64,000 nucleotides of DNA from Zymogenus sp964542895 (GCA_964542895.1 CAZIWT010000003.1:9273-73272), one strand, 5' to 3'. Positions 36,531 to 45,614 are shown, counted from the first letter of the stretch. Numbers and translations: made by a program. Notes: generated by a model from the sequence alone, not told the origin.

Positions 36531-36609
36531 TATTGCCGTCGGGGGCGGCGTAATATTTATCGATCTATCCGATATCCCTATACGCTATCCGCCCCCTTTT
36601 TCGGCAATA
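36531..36609. repeat. Long interrupted inverted repeat between convergent genes
   Basis: Arms TATTGCCG (36531-36538) and CGGCAATA (36602-36609) enclose arms GGGGGCGG (36541-36548) and CCGCCCCC (36589-36596), the gap being TC on the left and TTTTT on the right. Sixteen base pairs with one internal loop, around a 40-nt AT-rich loop. A T-run follows the inner stem, so it may act as a transcription terminator; the size and symmetry also resemble a small mobile palindrome. Confidence 0.5.
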
Positions 36610-36730
36610 TTTTTAGCAATAGGGGGCGATTAAGATTTGCCCCCCCCTTTTGTCTTTTAGCCCCTTGCCCGCAAATGTTGCCCTCGGCTTTTATATCAAG
36701 AGACCTTTAGCCGAAAGCGGCCGTTCAAGC

Positions 36731-37459
36731 CTACATCCACTCGGAGGGCTCGATAAGGCCGCCGAAGATGCGGTAGTACACCGTGTACGCAACGATTATG
36801 ACGACTCCCGCCCCGCAGAGAAAGAGGGTAAGCCTCTTCGTCATTATATTCCTAACCTTCATCAGAAAAACGACCGCCGAGATCACGATCAGCACGATAA
36901 AGTAGATAAGGACCTCATGGGCCGTCTGGCCCTCCAGGGCGGATGAGCCGATGTAGAATCCGAAGAGGAGGGCCGAGAGGAGGAGGACGGAGAGCTCCCC
37001 CTTCCCTATCCTCTCGCCGTTCGTCGACTTGAGCTCCATAACGAACAGAGTTCCCAATAACCCGAAGAACCCTACGTCAAATAGCCAGTGACCCAGCGAT
37101 TCATCGTAGAAATAGATGATGTCGGACAGCAGTTTGCCTGCGTCCTCTCCACCGTCCTTGATGTTGTGGATCGCGTTCGCCCCGAAGTGGATCCCGTGCC
37201 CCTCGAAGAGGATCGCCCCGAAAAGGACAAGGACGACAAGAGAGGGTAGTCCGGCCCTGCCCCCGGACCCGACCACCTCCCTTGAGATCAGAAAAAACAT
37301 CACGGCCATAAAGGGTGCCCATAGGAGGATATCCAGGACGTCGTTGGGACAGAGACCGCTGTTTCCGATTACCTTGAAACCGAAGACAAAGACCGGGGCG
37401 ATTACAAGGAGGATCGCCCCGAGGGAGAATATAAAAAGGAGCGTGGTTAATCTCTTCAT
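36731..37459 (-). CDS. Multi-pass membrane protein with conserved His/Asp/Glu sites
   Basis: A 242-residue protein with about seven membrane helices. I do not recognise the family. Polar residues cluster at helix ends in a way typical of membrane metal hydrolases: FEGHGIHFGANAIHN near residue 110 and YDESLGHWLFD near 140. This would be consistent with a membrane hydrolase or ceramidase-like fold, but that is inference. Possible start at 37459, preceded by GGAGG. Confidence 0.6.
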   Translation of the reverse strand: MKRLTTLLFIFSLGAILLVIAPVFVFGFKVIGNSGLCPNDVLDILLWAPFMAVMFFLISREVVGSGGRAGLPSLVVLVLFGAILFEGHGIHFGANAIHNIKDGGEDAGKLLSDIIYFYDESLGHWLFDVGFFGLLGTLFVMELKSTNGERIGKGELSVLLLSALLFGFYIGSSALEGQTAHEVLIYFIVLIVISAVVFLMKVRNIMTKRLTLFLCGAGVVIIVAYTVYYRIFGGLIEPSEWM

Positions 37460-37754
37460 TTTAGTCCTCCAAAAAAACGTAAATAAAGATATATGGTTGC
37501 CCTGCCGATTTATCGACGGGCCTGATAAAGCGGCAGTAAAATGGAATTTGCCCTTTTTTAAAAACAGGAGATAAGAAGAACTTTAGGTCAGCTGGGCCGT
37601 CCGAATATGGTTTTTAATACCAATTTCTTGTCGCCAATAATTTTGTGTCGCCCACATCCCCCGTCCATACGGTCGCCTTCAGGGCCGATCCCTCCCCGCC
37701 CCATGAAAACCTGTATCCACTACCCCCCCCTTTTTTCCTATCTCTCCCTCTCTC

Positions 37755-38774
37755 CTACCTCCCCTTTTTGGATTTACCCTTTTTTGAATTGAAGAGCTCT
37801 TCCTGATAGGCCGTCCACTCGCTGAAGTTCGCCTTTATCGCCATGAGCTCCTCGTCGCTGTCGATATCCAGAGCTGCTCCCCCGTAGTAGGTTATCGACG
37901 TCTTGGCGCTGGTGCCCAAAATCACTCCCACTGTGTTTTCGATCGATGAAAGGCTTACAAACTTTCTGAGAAAGTCAGAGAGCCATTCGAGTCTCCTGTT
38001 TGTCAAAAACATGCAGGCCTGGAGGATGGCAAACTGGTAAATAGCCTTGTACGTCCCCTTTTCGGTCTTGAGGACGGTCAAGACGAGTTTGATGATATCT
38101 TTCCACTCCCTCTGGTGACGGTACTCGTACATCTTCTGGATATATATCTTGTTCCTTATCTTGAGCAGCCTTCCGAGATGCAGGTTGTTCTGGCGCCATT
38201 TTATCTCTCTTCCGTGAAAATACGAGTGCTTGATCCCGAGCTTGTTCTCCTTCGGGTAATAAGGCTTGAGGGAATAATCGGGCGTTATCCCGGCGATGTA
38301 ATCGAACTTGTCGATCTCGGCGTTTTCGATGAACTCGTCTACCTCATAGGAAGCCAAAAGGGGGATATCCCCGGAGAGGGCCAGGACTACTTTTTCCTGA
38401 ATGGGTGTATTAAGGTATGTACTTGGATCTATTCCTTTTTTGTAACCTTCTATGGTATGGAGAAAGCCGTTCCACACGTTTTCAATGAGATTTTCCCACT
38501 GCTCGAGGACAATAACTTTCCTCCCCTTTATCTTTGCGAGGTCCGGCTTTATCGCCTTCTCTATCTGCTCCTTGGGACCGACGATCCATATATTGCGGAC
38601 ATATTTTGAGCCGACGAGTGCCGAAAGGACATAACTGATGACCGGCCTTCCGTCGATTTTCAACAGGACCTTGTTTTTCCCCCCGATATTCCTGCTGGCC
38701 CTTTTATCTCCCGCCAGGATTAGGGCGTCGTACAACTTAGTGAAGCCTCTTTTCATTTTAACCGATGGATTCAT
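37755..38774 (-). CDS. MobA-like nucleotidyltransferase family protein
   Basis: A 339-residue protein with an N-terminal NTP-transferase domain (ALILAGDKRASRNIGGKNKVLLKIDGRPVISYVL; the usual GGxSxRxGxxK reads AGDKRASRNIGGKNK). A Leu/Val-rich core holds a likely metal-binding Asp in ALSGDIPLL. The C-terminal third is helical and unassigned. It probably makes a nucleotide-activated molecule, but the substrate is not clear. No Shine-Dalgarno is visible before ATG 38774 or the in-frame ATG at 38756. Confidence 0.8.
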   Translation of the reverse strand: MNPSVKMKRGFTKLYDALILAGDKRASRNIGGKNKVLLKIDGRPVISYVLSALVGSKYVRNIWIVGPKEQIEKAIKPDLAKIKGRKVIVLEQWENLIENVWNGFLHTIEGYKKGIDPSTYLNTPIQEKVVLALSGDIPLLASYEVDEFIENAEIDKFDYIAGITPDYSLKPYYPKENKLGIKHSYFHGREIKWRQNNLHLGRLLKIRNKIYIQKMYEYRHQREWKDIIKLVLTVLKTEKGTYKAIYQFAILQACMFLTNRRLEWLSDFLRKFVSLSSIENTVGVILGTSAKTSITYYGGAALDIDSDEELMAIKANFSEWTAYQEELFNSKKGKSKKGR

Positions 38775-38832
38775 AACTTTTTGAAATATATCAATCCACT
38801 ATAGCGTAGTCAAGAAATTTATAACCTTTTTG

Positions 38833-38860
38833 TTGACAATGCCCCCCTTTGTGATAGATT
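38833..38860 (+). promoter_or_regulatory. Promoter of the oxidoreductase gene
   Basis: TTGACA at 38833-38838 and TAGATT at 38855-38860, 16 bp apart, about 75 bp before the ATG at 38933. Confidence 0.4.
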
Positions 38861-38932
38861 CATAATCGAATCGAGGAGACGGGCGATCGGCGGCGGGAAA
38901 ATATCTTTAGGAAAATCGGGGGATTTTTTAAG

Positions 38933-40015
38933 ATGGCCGATGTCAACGTGGGGCTTGTCGGGGCGGGACTTCTGGGCCTGACGCACGCCTTTTGTCTCAA
39001 GGCTATCGGCGACGCCGGTCTTTTCGACGTTAAGGTAAGAAAGGTCTACGACCCCAACCACCCGGCGGCCGACTCCCTCGTCGAGAACATGGGTATCGAA
39101 GTGAGGGTGGACACGGCCGATGAGATACTGAAGGACGACGACATAGACACGGTCTACATCGCCACGCCCACCCTTTACCACAAGGAGTATGTAATCAGGG
39201 CCGCAGAGGGGAAAAAGAACGTCTTCTGCGAAAAGCCGCTCTACATCAATTACGAGGGCGCGGTAGAGATGGCCGCCGAGGTCGAGAGGTCGGGCGTAAT
39301 CGGGGGGGTGGGGCTGGTCTTGAGATATTCCCCCACACTGAACTACATCTTGGATACGATAAATAAGGCCGATGCCGGCCGGCCGATACTCTTTTCGATC
39401 AGGGACGACCAGTGCCTGCCGATAAGGGGGCTTCACCACACGTCTTGGCGCTCCAACAGGGATGAGTCGGGCGGCGGCACCCTGATAGAGCACAGCATCC
39501 ACGACATCGACCTGTTCGGCTGGTTTTTCGGAATCTCAAGAATCAAGGATGTGGAGATCAAATACCACCCGAAATACGAGGGGATCGACAATTACGTCAG
39601 GATTGTGACGGGGCTCGGGGAGAACAAAGATACGTCAACCGAGGGAATCCTCACATCGATCTGGCACGACATGGTGGCAAGGGCCTCGAACCGCCGCCTG
39701 GAGCTGATTTTCGAGAAGCTCTTTATAGGAACCGATCACGATTATCTTGGGCCGGTCGAGCTTACAGAGGGGGATGGCGAGACGCGGCTTGTCGAAAGTG
39801 ACGAGGTCCTCTCGACCGCCCTCGAAGCCCTCGGCGTTACCGACCCGAAGGTCGTCTCTTTTTTCAAAGGCCTCGACTACGGGACCTTCGGCGCCTACAC
39901 CCTCGAGGACTACTTTTTTATAAAGGCGGTCGTCGAGGGGGAGGATTACACCCCCGGCTTTGACGCCGCCGTCTCCGCCCACAGGCTCGTCGAAGAGATA
40001 TACAGGAGGGGCTGA
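38933..40015 (+). CDS. Gfo/Idh/MocA-family oxidoreductase
   Basis: A 360-residue NAD(P)-dependent oxidoreductase, likely acting on a sugar or inositol derivative. The Rossmann start is VGLVGAGLLGLTHAF; the conserved Lys and His motifs are the EKPLYINYEGA and SIHDIDLFGWFFG segments (the EKP signature is typical). Typical length. Single gene with its own promoter. Confidence 0.9.
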   Translation: MADVNVGLVGAGLLGLTHAFCLKAIGDAGLFDVKVRKVYDPNHPAADSLVENMGIEVRVDTADEILKDDDIDTVYIATPTLYHKEYVIRAAEGKKNVFCEKPLYINYEGAVEMAAEVERSGVIGGVGLVLRYSPTLNYILDTINKADAGRPILFSIRDDQCLPIRGLHHTSWRSNRDESGGGTLIEHSIHDIDLFGWFFGISRIKDVEIKYHPKYEGIDNYVRIVTGLGENKDTSTEGILTSIWHDMVARASNRRLELIFEKLFIGTDHDYLGPVELTEGDGETRLVESDEVLSTALEALGVTDPKVVSFFKGLDYGTFGAYTLEDYFFIKAVVEGEDYTPGFDAAVSAHRLVEEIYRRG

Positions 40016-40058
40016 TTTCCACGGGATTTATTTTTCCCGAGACAGGGGTAGCAAAGAG

Positions 40059-40475
40059 ATGGGGATATATCCGACAAAAAGCATCATAGGGAGTGTAAAG
40101 GGGATCGGGGGTTTGCTCCTCATCCTCGTCATGGTTTTGATTGTCGCCCCCGCCTTGTCGCCCGCGCCCAAGGCCCAGACGGGACCAAATCACCCCTTGG
40201 AGATCACAGTCGAGGTAAAGGAGATCCCCGTTGGCTACGGGCTGAGAGACGTCCTCCTCATGAATCCGGGGGATATGGAGAGATTTGGATTGAAGGGGGG
40301 CGAGACGGTAATCGTGTGCAATAAGAGTGAAAGCGGGCCGAATGATTGCGTCACGGTTAGGGTCGAGTACGGCGCCGGTGTGGTCTCGGGAAGCGTTATG
40401 ATGGACATCAGCGATATCAACGCCCTTCGGCTCTCCCCGGGGGATCGATTTCTTATGGAGCTCACACTTCCGTGA
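40059..40475 (+). CDS. Hypothetical exported or membrane-anchored protein
   Basis: A 138-residue protein with an N-terminal hydrophobic segment (about 15-37; signal peptide or anchor) and a small beta-rich domain. The pattern RDVLLMNPGDMERFGLKGGETVIV and LSPGDRFLMEL is like a double-psi barrel, but I do not recognise a specific family. It lies 43 bp downstream of the oxidoreductase gene on the same strand. ATG 40059 is chosen over the upstream frame start at 39960, which overlaps the previous gene. Confidence 0.55.
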   Translation: MGIYPTKSIIGSVKGIGGLLLILVMVLIVAPALSPAPKAQTGPNHPLEITVEVKEIPVGYGLRDVLLMNPGDMERFGLKGGETVIVCNKSESGPNDCVTVRVEYGAGVVSGSVMMDISDINALRLSPGDRFLMELTLP

Positions 40476-40523
40476 GCCGACGAAGGACGACCTTCGGCCC
40501 TCCCGTCCCCCGAAAGCAAGAAT

Positions 40524-41411
40524 ATGAAAAAGATAAAGTTTAATACCCAAGATCCTGAGGATTTCAAAGAGCTGGTTGCAAAGAAGCTCGGTGATTTTCA
40601 GCCGAACTTCCTGGGGCGCCACGAAGAGATCGAAAAGGAGAAGAAGAACGGGGTGCGCCATTTCACCTCCGGTGTTATCTTGTTGATCCATTTTTCGGAA
40701 AACGGCAAGGCGCCCGGCTTCGTCCTGACCAAAAGGTCAAAGCGGGTAGTCCAGCCCGGCGACCTGAGCTGTCCCGGGGGTCACATATCGTTTATCGACA
40801 GGCTCCACGGTTTTTTTATCAAGAAGGGCCTCTCGCCGCTGGTCAGGGGAATGGGCCTCGAGGCCTGGCGGGAATCACGGGTCGGGGGGGAGAAGAGGAT
40901 TGCGGCGGACTACCTCGCCTGCGCGCTGAGGGAGACCGCAGAGGAGACCGGATTACCCATGAGGCGTATCGATTATCTGGGCTCCCTCCCCCCCTACGGC
41001 CTGATGTCGTTCAGGAGGGTGATCTTCCCCTCCGTCGGCGCGATCTCGGGAGACCTGAAGGAGCGGCTCAACTGGGAGGTGGAGAGGATCGTCTCCGTTA
41101 AGATCGACGAGATGCTCGACCCGGAAAACTACTTCTGGATTGACTTCGATGTTCCGGAGGACTTAAAAAAGGCGAGCAACAGGGAGAAATGGAAGTTCCC
41201 CGCCCTCCTGATCGATGACGCCGAAGGGCGGGAGATCCTCTGGGGGGCCACGTTTTACATCATCCTCTCTTTCATGTGGATCGTCTTCAATTTCTCGATA
41301 CCGGAGATACCACAGGACAAAGTGATAAAAAAGGAGATCCCGGAAAACTACTTCACCGGCGGCTTCAGAAAGCTCCTCAAGGCCGGCTTCGAGCGGGAGG
41401 GAAAAAAGTAA
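40524..41411 (+). CDS. Nudix hydrolase with an insertion in the Nudix box
   Basis: A 295-residue protein of the Nudix superfamily with features of the CoA-pyrophosphatase group (QPGDLSCPGGHISF, like the PGGR start of the box). The catalytic REUxEExGU half is present as LRETAEETGL (Arg136 to Leu144). Between the GG at residues 85-86 and that helix there are about 36 residues more than the standard Gx5Ex7RE spacing allows (about 90-130), and the first Glu of the box is lost or moved. Substrate uncertain. The C-terminal 80 residues contain a hydrophobic segment (AFYIILSFMWIVF). Confidence 0.75.
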   Translation: MKKIKFNTQDPEDFKELVAKKLGDFQPNFLGRHEEIEKEKKNGVRHFTSGVILLIHFSENGKAPGFVLTKRSKRVVQPGDLSCPGGHISFIDRLHGFFIKKGLSPLVRGMGLEAWRESRVGGEKRIAADYLACALRETAEETGLPMRRIDYLGSLPPYGLMSFRRVIFPSVGAISGDLKERLNWEVERIVSVKIDEMLDPENYFWIDFDVPEDLKKASNREKWKFPALLIDDAEGREILWGATFYIILSFMWIVFNFSIPEIPQDKVIKKEIPENYFTGGFRKLLKAGFEREGKK

Positions 41412-41520
41412 CGGATCTCGCCCGGCTCCAAACAAAGCGGGCGGCCTTGACTTCTTGACCCCCTAAAACGTTGTCAGGCGTGGCGCTTTGGCCCATCAGG
41501 CGGGCTGGGGTGTACGGCGC

Positions 41521-42174
41521 TCAGAAATCGGCGTCCGCGGCCGAGGAGTAGGGCTTGATGGGAGATGTGTCGTTGACCTTGGCGATGATGAATCGGTCTT
41601 CGGATTTGCCGCCTCCCTTCACATAGCGGATGACGTTGATGCACGCCGTATCCTGCTCGATGTCCCAGAACCGGGATGAGTCCATCCCCATAACGGCCGC
41701 CAGGATCATCTTGTTCACAACCCTGTGGGAAACAAGGGCGATTGTCTCACCCGCGTGTCTCCCGGCAAGCCGCAGGATGGCCTCGAAGGCCCTCTCCCTC
41801 ACGTCCAGTATCGACTCGGCCCCGGGAAAGACTACCTCGTTAGGGGCCTTCATCCACCGCCCGTAGAGATCGGCGTATCTCCCCTTTATCTCCTCCTTGG
41901 GGATTCCCTCCCACTCGCCGTAGTCGATGTCGATCAGGCCCTCATCCGTCATCACCTCGATCCCGTGGTGGGCAGCGATCTTCGACGCGGTTTCTACCGC
42001 CCTCGAGAGGGGGCTCGCGTATACCGCATTGAAATCGAGGCCGGCAAGCGCCCTCCCCACGGCCTCCGCCTGCTCCCTCCCCCTCTCGTTCAGCGGGACG
42101 TCCGCCCTCCCCCGAAATATTTCCCCCAAGTTCCACTGAGTCTCTCCGTGCCTGACAAGAAAGATATTTCCCAT
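41521..42174 (-). CDS. Histidine phosphatase family protein
   Basis: A 217-residue enzyme of the phosphoglycerate-mutase-like phosphatase family, with the phospho-His motif FLVRHGETQWN at the N-terminus, the second conserved His in IALVSHRVVNKM, and the Arg-rich YASPLSRAVETA segment. Substrates range from cobalamin precursors (CobC) to sugar phosphates. Stand-alone. Confidence 0.9.
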   Translation of the reverse strand: MGNIFLVRHGETQWNLGEIFRGRADVPLNERGREQAEAVGRALAGLDFNAVYASPLSRAVETASKIAAHHGIEVMTDEGLIDIDYGEWEGIPKEEIKGRYADLYGRWMKAPNEVVFPGAESILDVRERAFEAILRLAGRHAGETIALVSHRVVNKMILAAVMGMDSSRFWDIEQDTACINVIRYVKGGGKSEDRFIIAKVNDTSPIKPYSSAADADF

Positions 42175-42534
42175 ATGCCCTTCCCCTTTTTTAATTCAAG
42201 TGGAGTGCTTTAAAAGGTGCGGCGTGAAATTTCACTACTCAAGGTCGAAGCGCTCAAATAAATTCGATTCTCCGGCAATATTTCACGCCTTCGTTACGTC
42301 TAATACAGTGGGCTCCGCTTATGAGATCCTTGATTGAGTATCGCCTTAATCTCCCCGAATCAAAGGAGGTGCCCGACGGCCCTCTACAATAGACATTATC
42401 TTCTTTCCAATCGCCGCAACCCATGTTATCATATAATCGCATTGACCGGAATATCTTATCGGTTTTTTTTAACGACGATATCTTTCGATTCAAATAAGGA
42501 CACCGCAAGAAATATGTTTAAAAGGGAAAGCAAA

Positions 42535-43050
42535 ATGAAACTACTTCTCCCCACCTTGATACTGGCGGCCTTCGCAATAGTCGCCCTCGTCATCGCCTAC
42601 CACCAGGGGGGCGGCAGACTCGCCGAGGGATTGAAGCGCTCCATGAACCTGACGATAATGGTGATCCCCCTGATCTTCTTCGCCCTTCTTCTTGCGGGGA
42701 TGATTCAGGTAATAGTCCCGAAGGAATTCGTCGCCGACTGGCTGGGGGACCAATCCGGCTTCAAGGGGATAATGATGGGCTCGCTTCTGGGCGCCCTGAC
42801 GCCGGGCGGGCCCTCGGTTACGCTTCCCTTGGCGGCGGGACTGCTGGGGGCCGGCGCCAGCATCGGGACGATGGTCTCGTTTCTCACCGCCTGGTCGATC
42901 ATGAACATAACCCGGGTGCCCTTCGAGGCGGGGATCCTCGGCTGGAAGTTCACGCTGATCCATATCGCCAGCTCCTTCTTCCTCCCGCCCCTGGCGGGCT
43001 ACGCCGCCCACATCATGTTCAGGGGGGTCAAGCTGGACTTTTTTCTCTGA
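42535..43050 (+). CDS. Half-size permease of the ArsP/DUF318 family, copy 1
   Basis: A 171-residue membrane protein with four to five helices, matching one half of the ArsP_1/DUF318 permease family, which is normally about 300 residues. It has the signature GALTPGGPSVTLPLAAGLLGAGASIGTM and FLPPLAGYAAH. ATG 42535 has AAGGGA 8 bases before it; ATG 42514 is possible. A paralogue lies at 45093-45614 and a fragment at 44982-45056. Two half-size subunits could pair to form a functional transporter. Confidence 0.8.
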   Translation: MKLLLPTLILAAFAIVALVIAYHQGGGRLAEGLKRSMNLTIMVIPLIFFALLLAGMIQVIVPKEFVADWLGDQSGFKGIMMGSLLGALTPGGPSVTLPLAAGLLGAGASIGTMVSFLTAWSIMNITRVPFEAGILGWKFTLIHIASSFFLPPLAGYAAHIMFRGVKLDFFL

Positions 43051-43370
43051 TTTTTCAAACAATTTTTATTGTTGATCAGATTAAAACTGCAGGTTAAAAA
43101 TAAATCGTAGAGGGAAAAAGACAAAAGAAGACTACCGAGAAAAATATACCGATGATTTCACGGCGGTGCACTTTGTTTACACCACGCCGCACGATGCCGG
43201 GGAGTGAGGATATACCCGGCATTTCCCACACCGCCGCCCAACACAGTTACATATCCCGTTGACATAAGGGGACTTCGTATGCTACGTATATGGGGATTTC
43301 CTTGACACCGATCTTCCCCATGAACCCCATGAACCATATTTTCTCAATCTGTGAAGAATGGAGGCAAGCC
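43051..43370. other. Intergenic region with nested inverted repeat
   Basis: A 320-bp gap between the permease and sulfatase genes. It holds the nested inverted repeat at 43161-43236 and presumably the sulfatase promoter. An upstream open frame from 43290 has no ribosome site and is not used. Confidence 0.5.
43161..43236. repeat. Nested inverted repeat between permease and sulfatase
   Basis: Outer arms CGGCGGTG (43161-43168) and CACCGCCG (43229-43236) enclose inner arms ATGCCGGG (43194-43201) and CCCGGCAT (43215-43222) with a 13-nt loop. No T-run follows. It could be a structured leader, an operator or a terminator. Confidence 0.45.
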
Positions 43371-44876
43371 ATGTTAAGCAGGATATCCCGCCGAGACTTC
43401 CTGACCGCGGCCGGAACCGCCGCCACAGCCCTTATGATCCCCGGCCGGGCGCGGGGATTTTCAACTCATAGCAAACCCAATATCGTTTTGATCCTCGTTG
43501 ACGACCTGGGATGGGCCGACCCGGCCTGCTACGGCAGCGCCTTTCACGAGACGCCGAACATAGACCGGCTGGCGGCGGAGGGTGTCCGCTTTACAGACGC
43601 ATACAGCGCCAGCCCCGTCTGCTCACCCACCCGGGCAGCGATAATGACCGGCAAAAACCCGGCGCGCCTCGGAATCGACAATTGGATAGCCGCCAACTTC
43701 CCTCAGCGTCTCTTCCAGCACCTCGTCCCCTCCTTGAGGACGGGACACCCGGACGACATCGCAGGCAAAAAGCCCGCACACCTCAAGCAACCCGTAAACA
43801 AGGAGTACCTTCCGCTCAAGGAGACCACGGTAGCCGAGCTGATGCGGGACGCCGGTTACGCCACTTTTTTTACCGGAAAATGGCATCTGGGCGACGAAGA
43901 CTACTACCCGGACAGGCAGGGGTTCGACGTAAACCTGGGGGGACTCAAGTGGGGCCAGCCGCCGTCTGGATATTTCTCTCCCTACAAGATCGAGACCCTC
44001 CCGGACGGCCCGAAGGGGGAGTACCTGACCGACCGCCTGAACAGCGAGTCCCTCGATTTCATTGATACGCACAAGGACGTCCCCTTCTTTTTGATGCTAT
44101 CCCATTACGCGGTGCACACGCCGCTCATGGGAACGGAAGAGCTGGTGAAAAAATACGAGGATAAGGCGGCGGCGATTGCCGATGGAGAACAGGTAAGAGA
44201 GATCGACGGCGTCTCCACCCGTGTCGTCCAGGGCGACCCGGTCTACGCCGCGATGCTCGAGAGCGTGGATCGGGGCGTGGGAATGATCACCAAAAAGCTC
44301 GAAGAACTGGGGCTTAGTGAAAACTCTCTCGTTATCTTCACCTCCGACAACGGGGGACTCTCCACCAAAACAACCGTCACATCGAACGAGCCTCTCCGCT
44401 ACGGCAAGGGGTGGCTCTTCGAGGGGGGCATTCGGGTGCCGCTGATCATCCGGGGGCCGGGGGTAAAAAGTCCGGGAAGCGTTGTTACCGAGCCGGCCCA
44501 CTCCTGCGACCTCTTCCCCACGATCCTCCAGGCGGCGGGACTTCCCACAAGGCCCGACCTGCACATCGACGGTAAAGGCCTGATGCCTCTCGCCTCCGGC
44601 ACGGGCGGAGTAAATCGGGACGCCCTCTTCTGGCATTTCCCCCACTACCACAGCGACGGCCATCGTCCCTCCGGGGCGATCCGACACAAGGGGATGAAGC
44701 TGATACAGTTTTACGAGAGCGACCGGATTCGGCTCTACGACCTCGCCCGGGACATCGGCGAGCATAACGACCTCTCCGAAACACATCCCGAGGATGCGAA
44801 AAGGCTCCTTGCGATGCTTGACGATTGGCGAAAGGAGGTAAACGCCCGGATGCCGAAAAAGCGCGGGAGACGATAA
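43371..44876 (+). CDS. Tat-exported sulfatase
   Basis: A 501-residue type I sulfatase. A Tat signal (SRRDFLTAAG at residues 6-15) directs folded export. The Cys of CSPTRAAIMTGK (Cys84) is the residue made into formylglycine; the metal-binding DDLGWAD and the ligand segments in FTGKWHLG, HYAVHTPL and FTSDNGG are all present. GGAGG lies 7 bases before ATG 43371. Substrate unknown; sulfated polysaccharides or other organosulfates fit. No maturase is encoded nearby. It is flanked by half-size permease genes on both sides. Confidence 0.93.
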   Translation: MLSRISRRDFLTAAGTAATALMIPGRARGFSTHSKPNIVLILVDDLGWADPACYGSAFHETPNIDRLAAEGVRFTDAYSASPVCSPTRAAIMTGKNPARLGIDNWIAANFPQRLFQHLVPSLRTGHPDDIAGKKPAHLKQPVNKEYLPLKETTVAELMRDAGYATFFTGKWHLGDEDYYPDRQGFDVNLGGLKWGQPPSGYFSPYKIETLPDGPKGEYLTDRLNSESLDFIDTHKDVPFFLMLSHYAVHTPLMGTEELVKKYEDKAAAIADGEQVREIDGVSTRVVQGDPVYAAMLESVDRGVGMITKKLEELGLSENSLVIFTSDNGGLSTKTTVTSNEPLRYGKGWLFEGGIRVPLIIRGPGVKSPGSVVTEPAHSCDLFPTILQAAGLPTRPDLHIDGKGLMPLASGTGGVNRDALFWHFPHYHSDGHRPSGAIRHKGMKLIQFYESDRIRLYDLARDIGEHNDLSETHPEDAKRLLAMLDDWRKEVNARMPKKRGRR

Positions 44877-44981
44877 CGGGATGATAATAGATATCGCCCC
44901 ATTTTTCTAAAGCGCCGGTGGCACCGTCTCAAGTGGCTGATTTTTTGATTCAAGAGAGACGGGGCGCATCATCCATCGAGG

Positions 44982-45056
44982 GCGGGCGCCGGCATCGTTA
45001 CGACGGTTTCTCCTCTCACCGCCCGGCAGATCATCCACATAACCCGGATGCCGTAG
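44982..45056 (+). pseudogene. Permease gene fragment
   Basis: Twenty-four codons in one frame, AGAGIVTTVSPLTARQIIHI then TRMP and a stop, match the GAGASIGTMVSFLTAWSIMNI segment of the permease at 42535-43050, at about 60% identity. It is flanked by non-homologous sequence, so it is a fragment of a third permease copy. It is just upstream of the intact copy at 45093. Confidence 0.6.
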
Positions 45057-45092
45057 AGTGACGAGCTGTAATCCAAGAGAGAGATATTTTAA

Positions 45093-45614
45093 ATGACAGG
45101 TAAAAAAAGGAAATCTCAAATGTTGTTCCCAACGCTTATTATGGCGATCTTGGCCTTGATCTTACTTATAATCGGATATATGCGGGGCGGCGGCGAACAT
45201 ATACGCGGCCTCTCCATGACGTGGGACATGACCATCGAGATCATACCGCTCCTCGCCTTTGCGTTCATCGTGGCCGGCATGGTTCAGGTCCTTGTACCCC
45301 AGGAGCTGATAGCGAAATGGGTGGGGGAGGAATCCGGAGTTCGGGGGATATTCATCGGGACCCTGGCCGGTGCGGTAACTCCAGGTGGGCCTTTCGTGAG
45401 CCTGCCCGTCGCCGCGGGGCTGTTCAGGTCGGGCGCCGGCATCGGGACTATGGTGGCCTTCCTGATGGGGTGGTCCATATGGGCCGTCGCCCGAATGCCC
45501 CTCGAGGTGGGGATCATGGGATGGAAGTTCACGGCCATTCGCTTCGTATCCTCCTTTTTCCTCCCCCCCATCGCCGGGTATGTCGCCCACGTCTTTTTCT
45601 CGGGAGTCAAATGA
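45093..45614 (+). CDS. Half-size permease of the ArsP/DUF318 family, copy 2
   Basis: A 173-residue paralogue of the protein at 42535, with the same core: GAVTPGGPFVSLPVAAGLFRSGAGIGTM and FLPPIAGYVAHVFF, and a Tyr/Arg-rich start (YMRGGGEHIRGL). About five helices. It may pair with copy 1. Starts at ATG 45093; AGAGAGAG upstream is a weak ribosome site. Confidence 0.8.
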   Translation: MTGKKRKSQMLFPTLIMAILALILLIIGYMRGGGEHIRGLSMTWDMTIEIIPLLAFAFIVAGMVQVLVPQELIAKWVGEESGVRGIFIGTLAGAVTPGGPFVSLPVAAGLFRSGAGIGTMVAFLMGWSIWAVARMPLEVGIMGWKFTAIRFVSSFFLPPIAGYVAHVFFSGVK

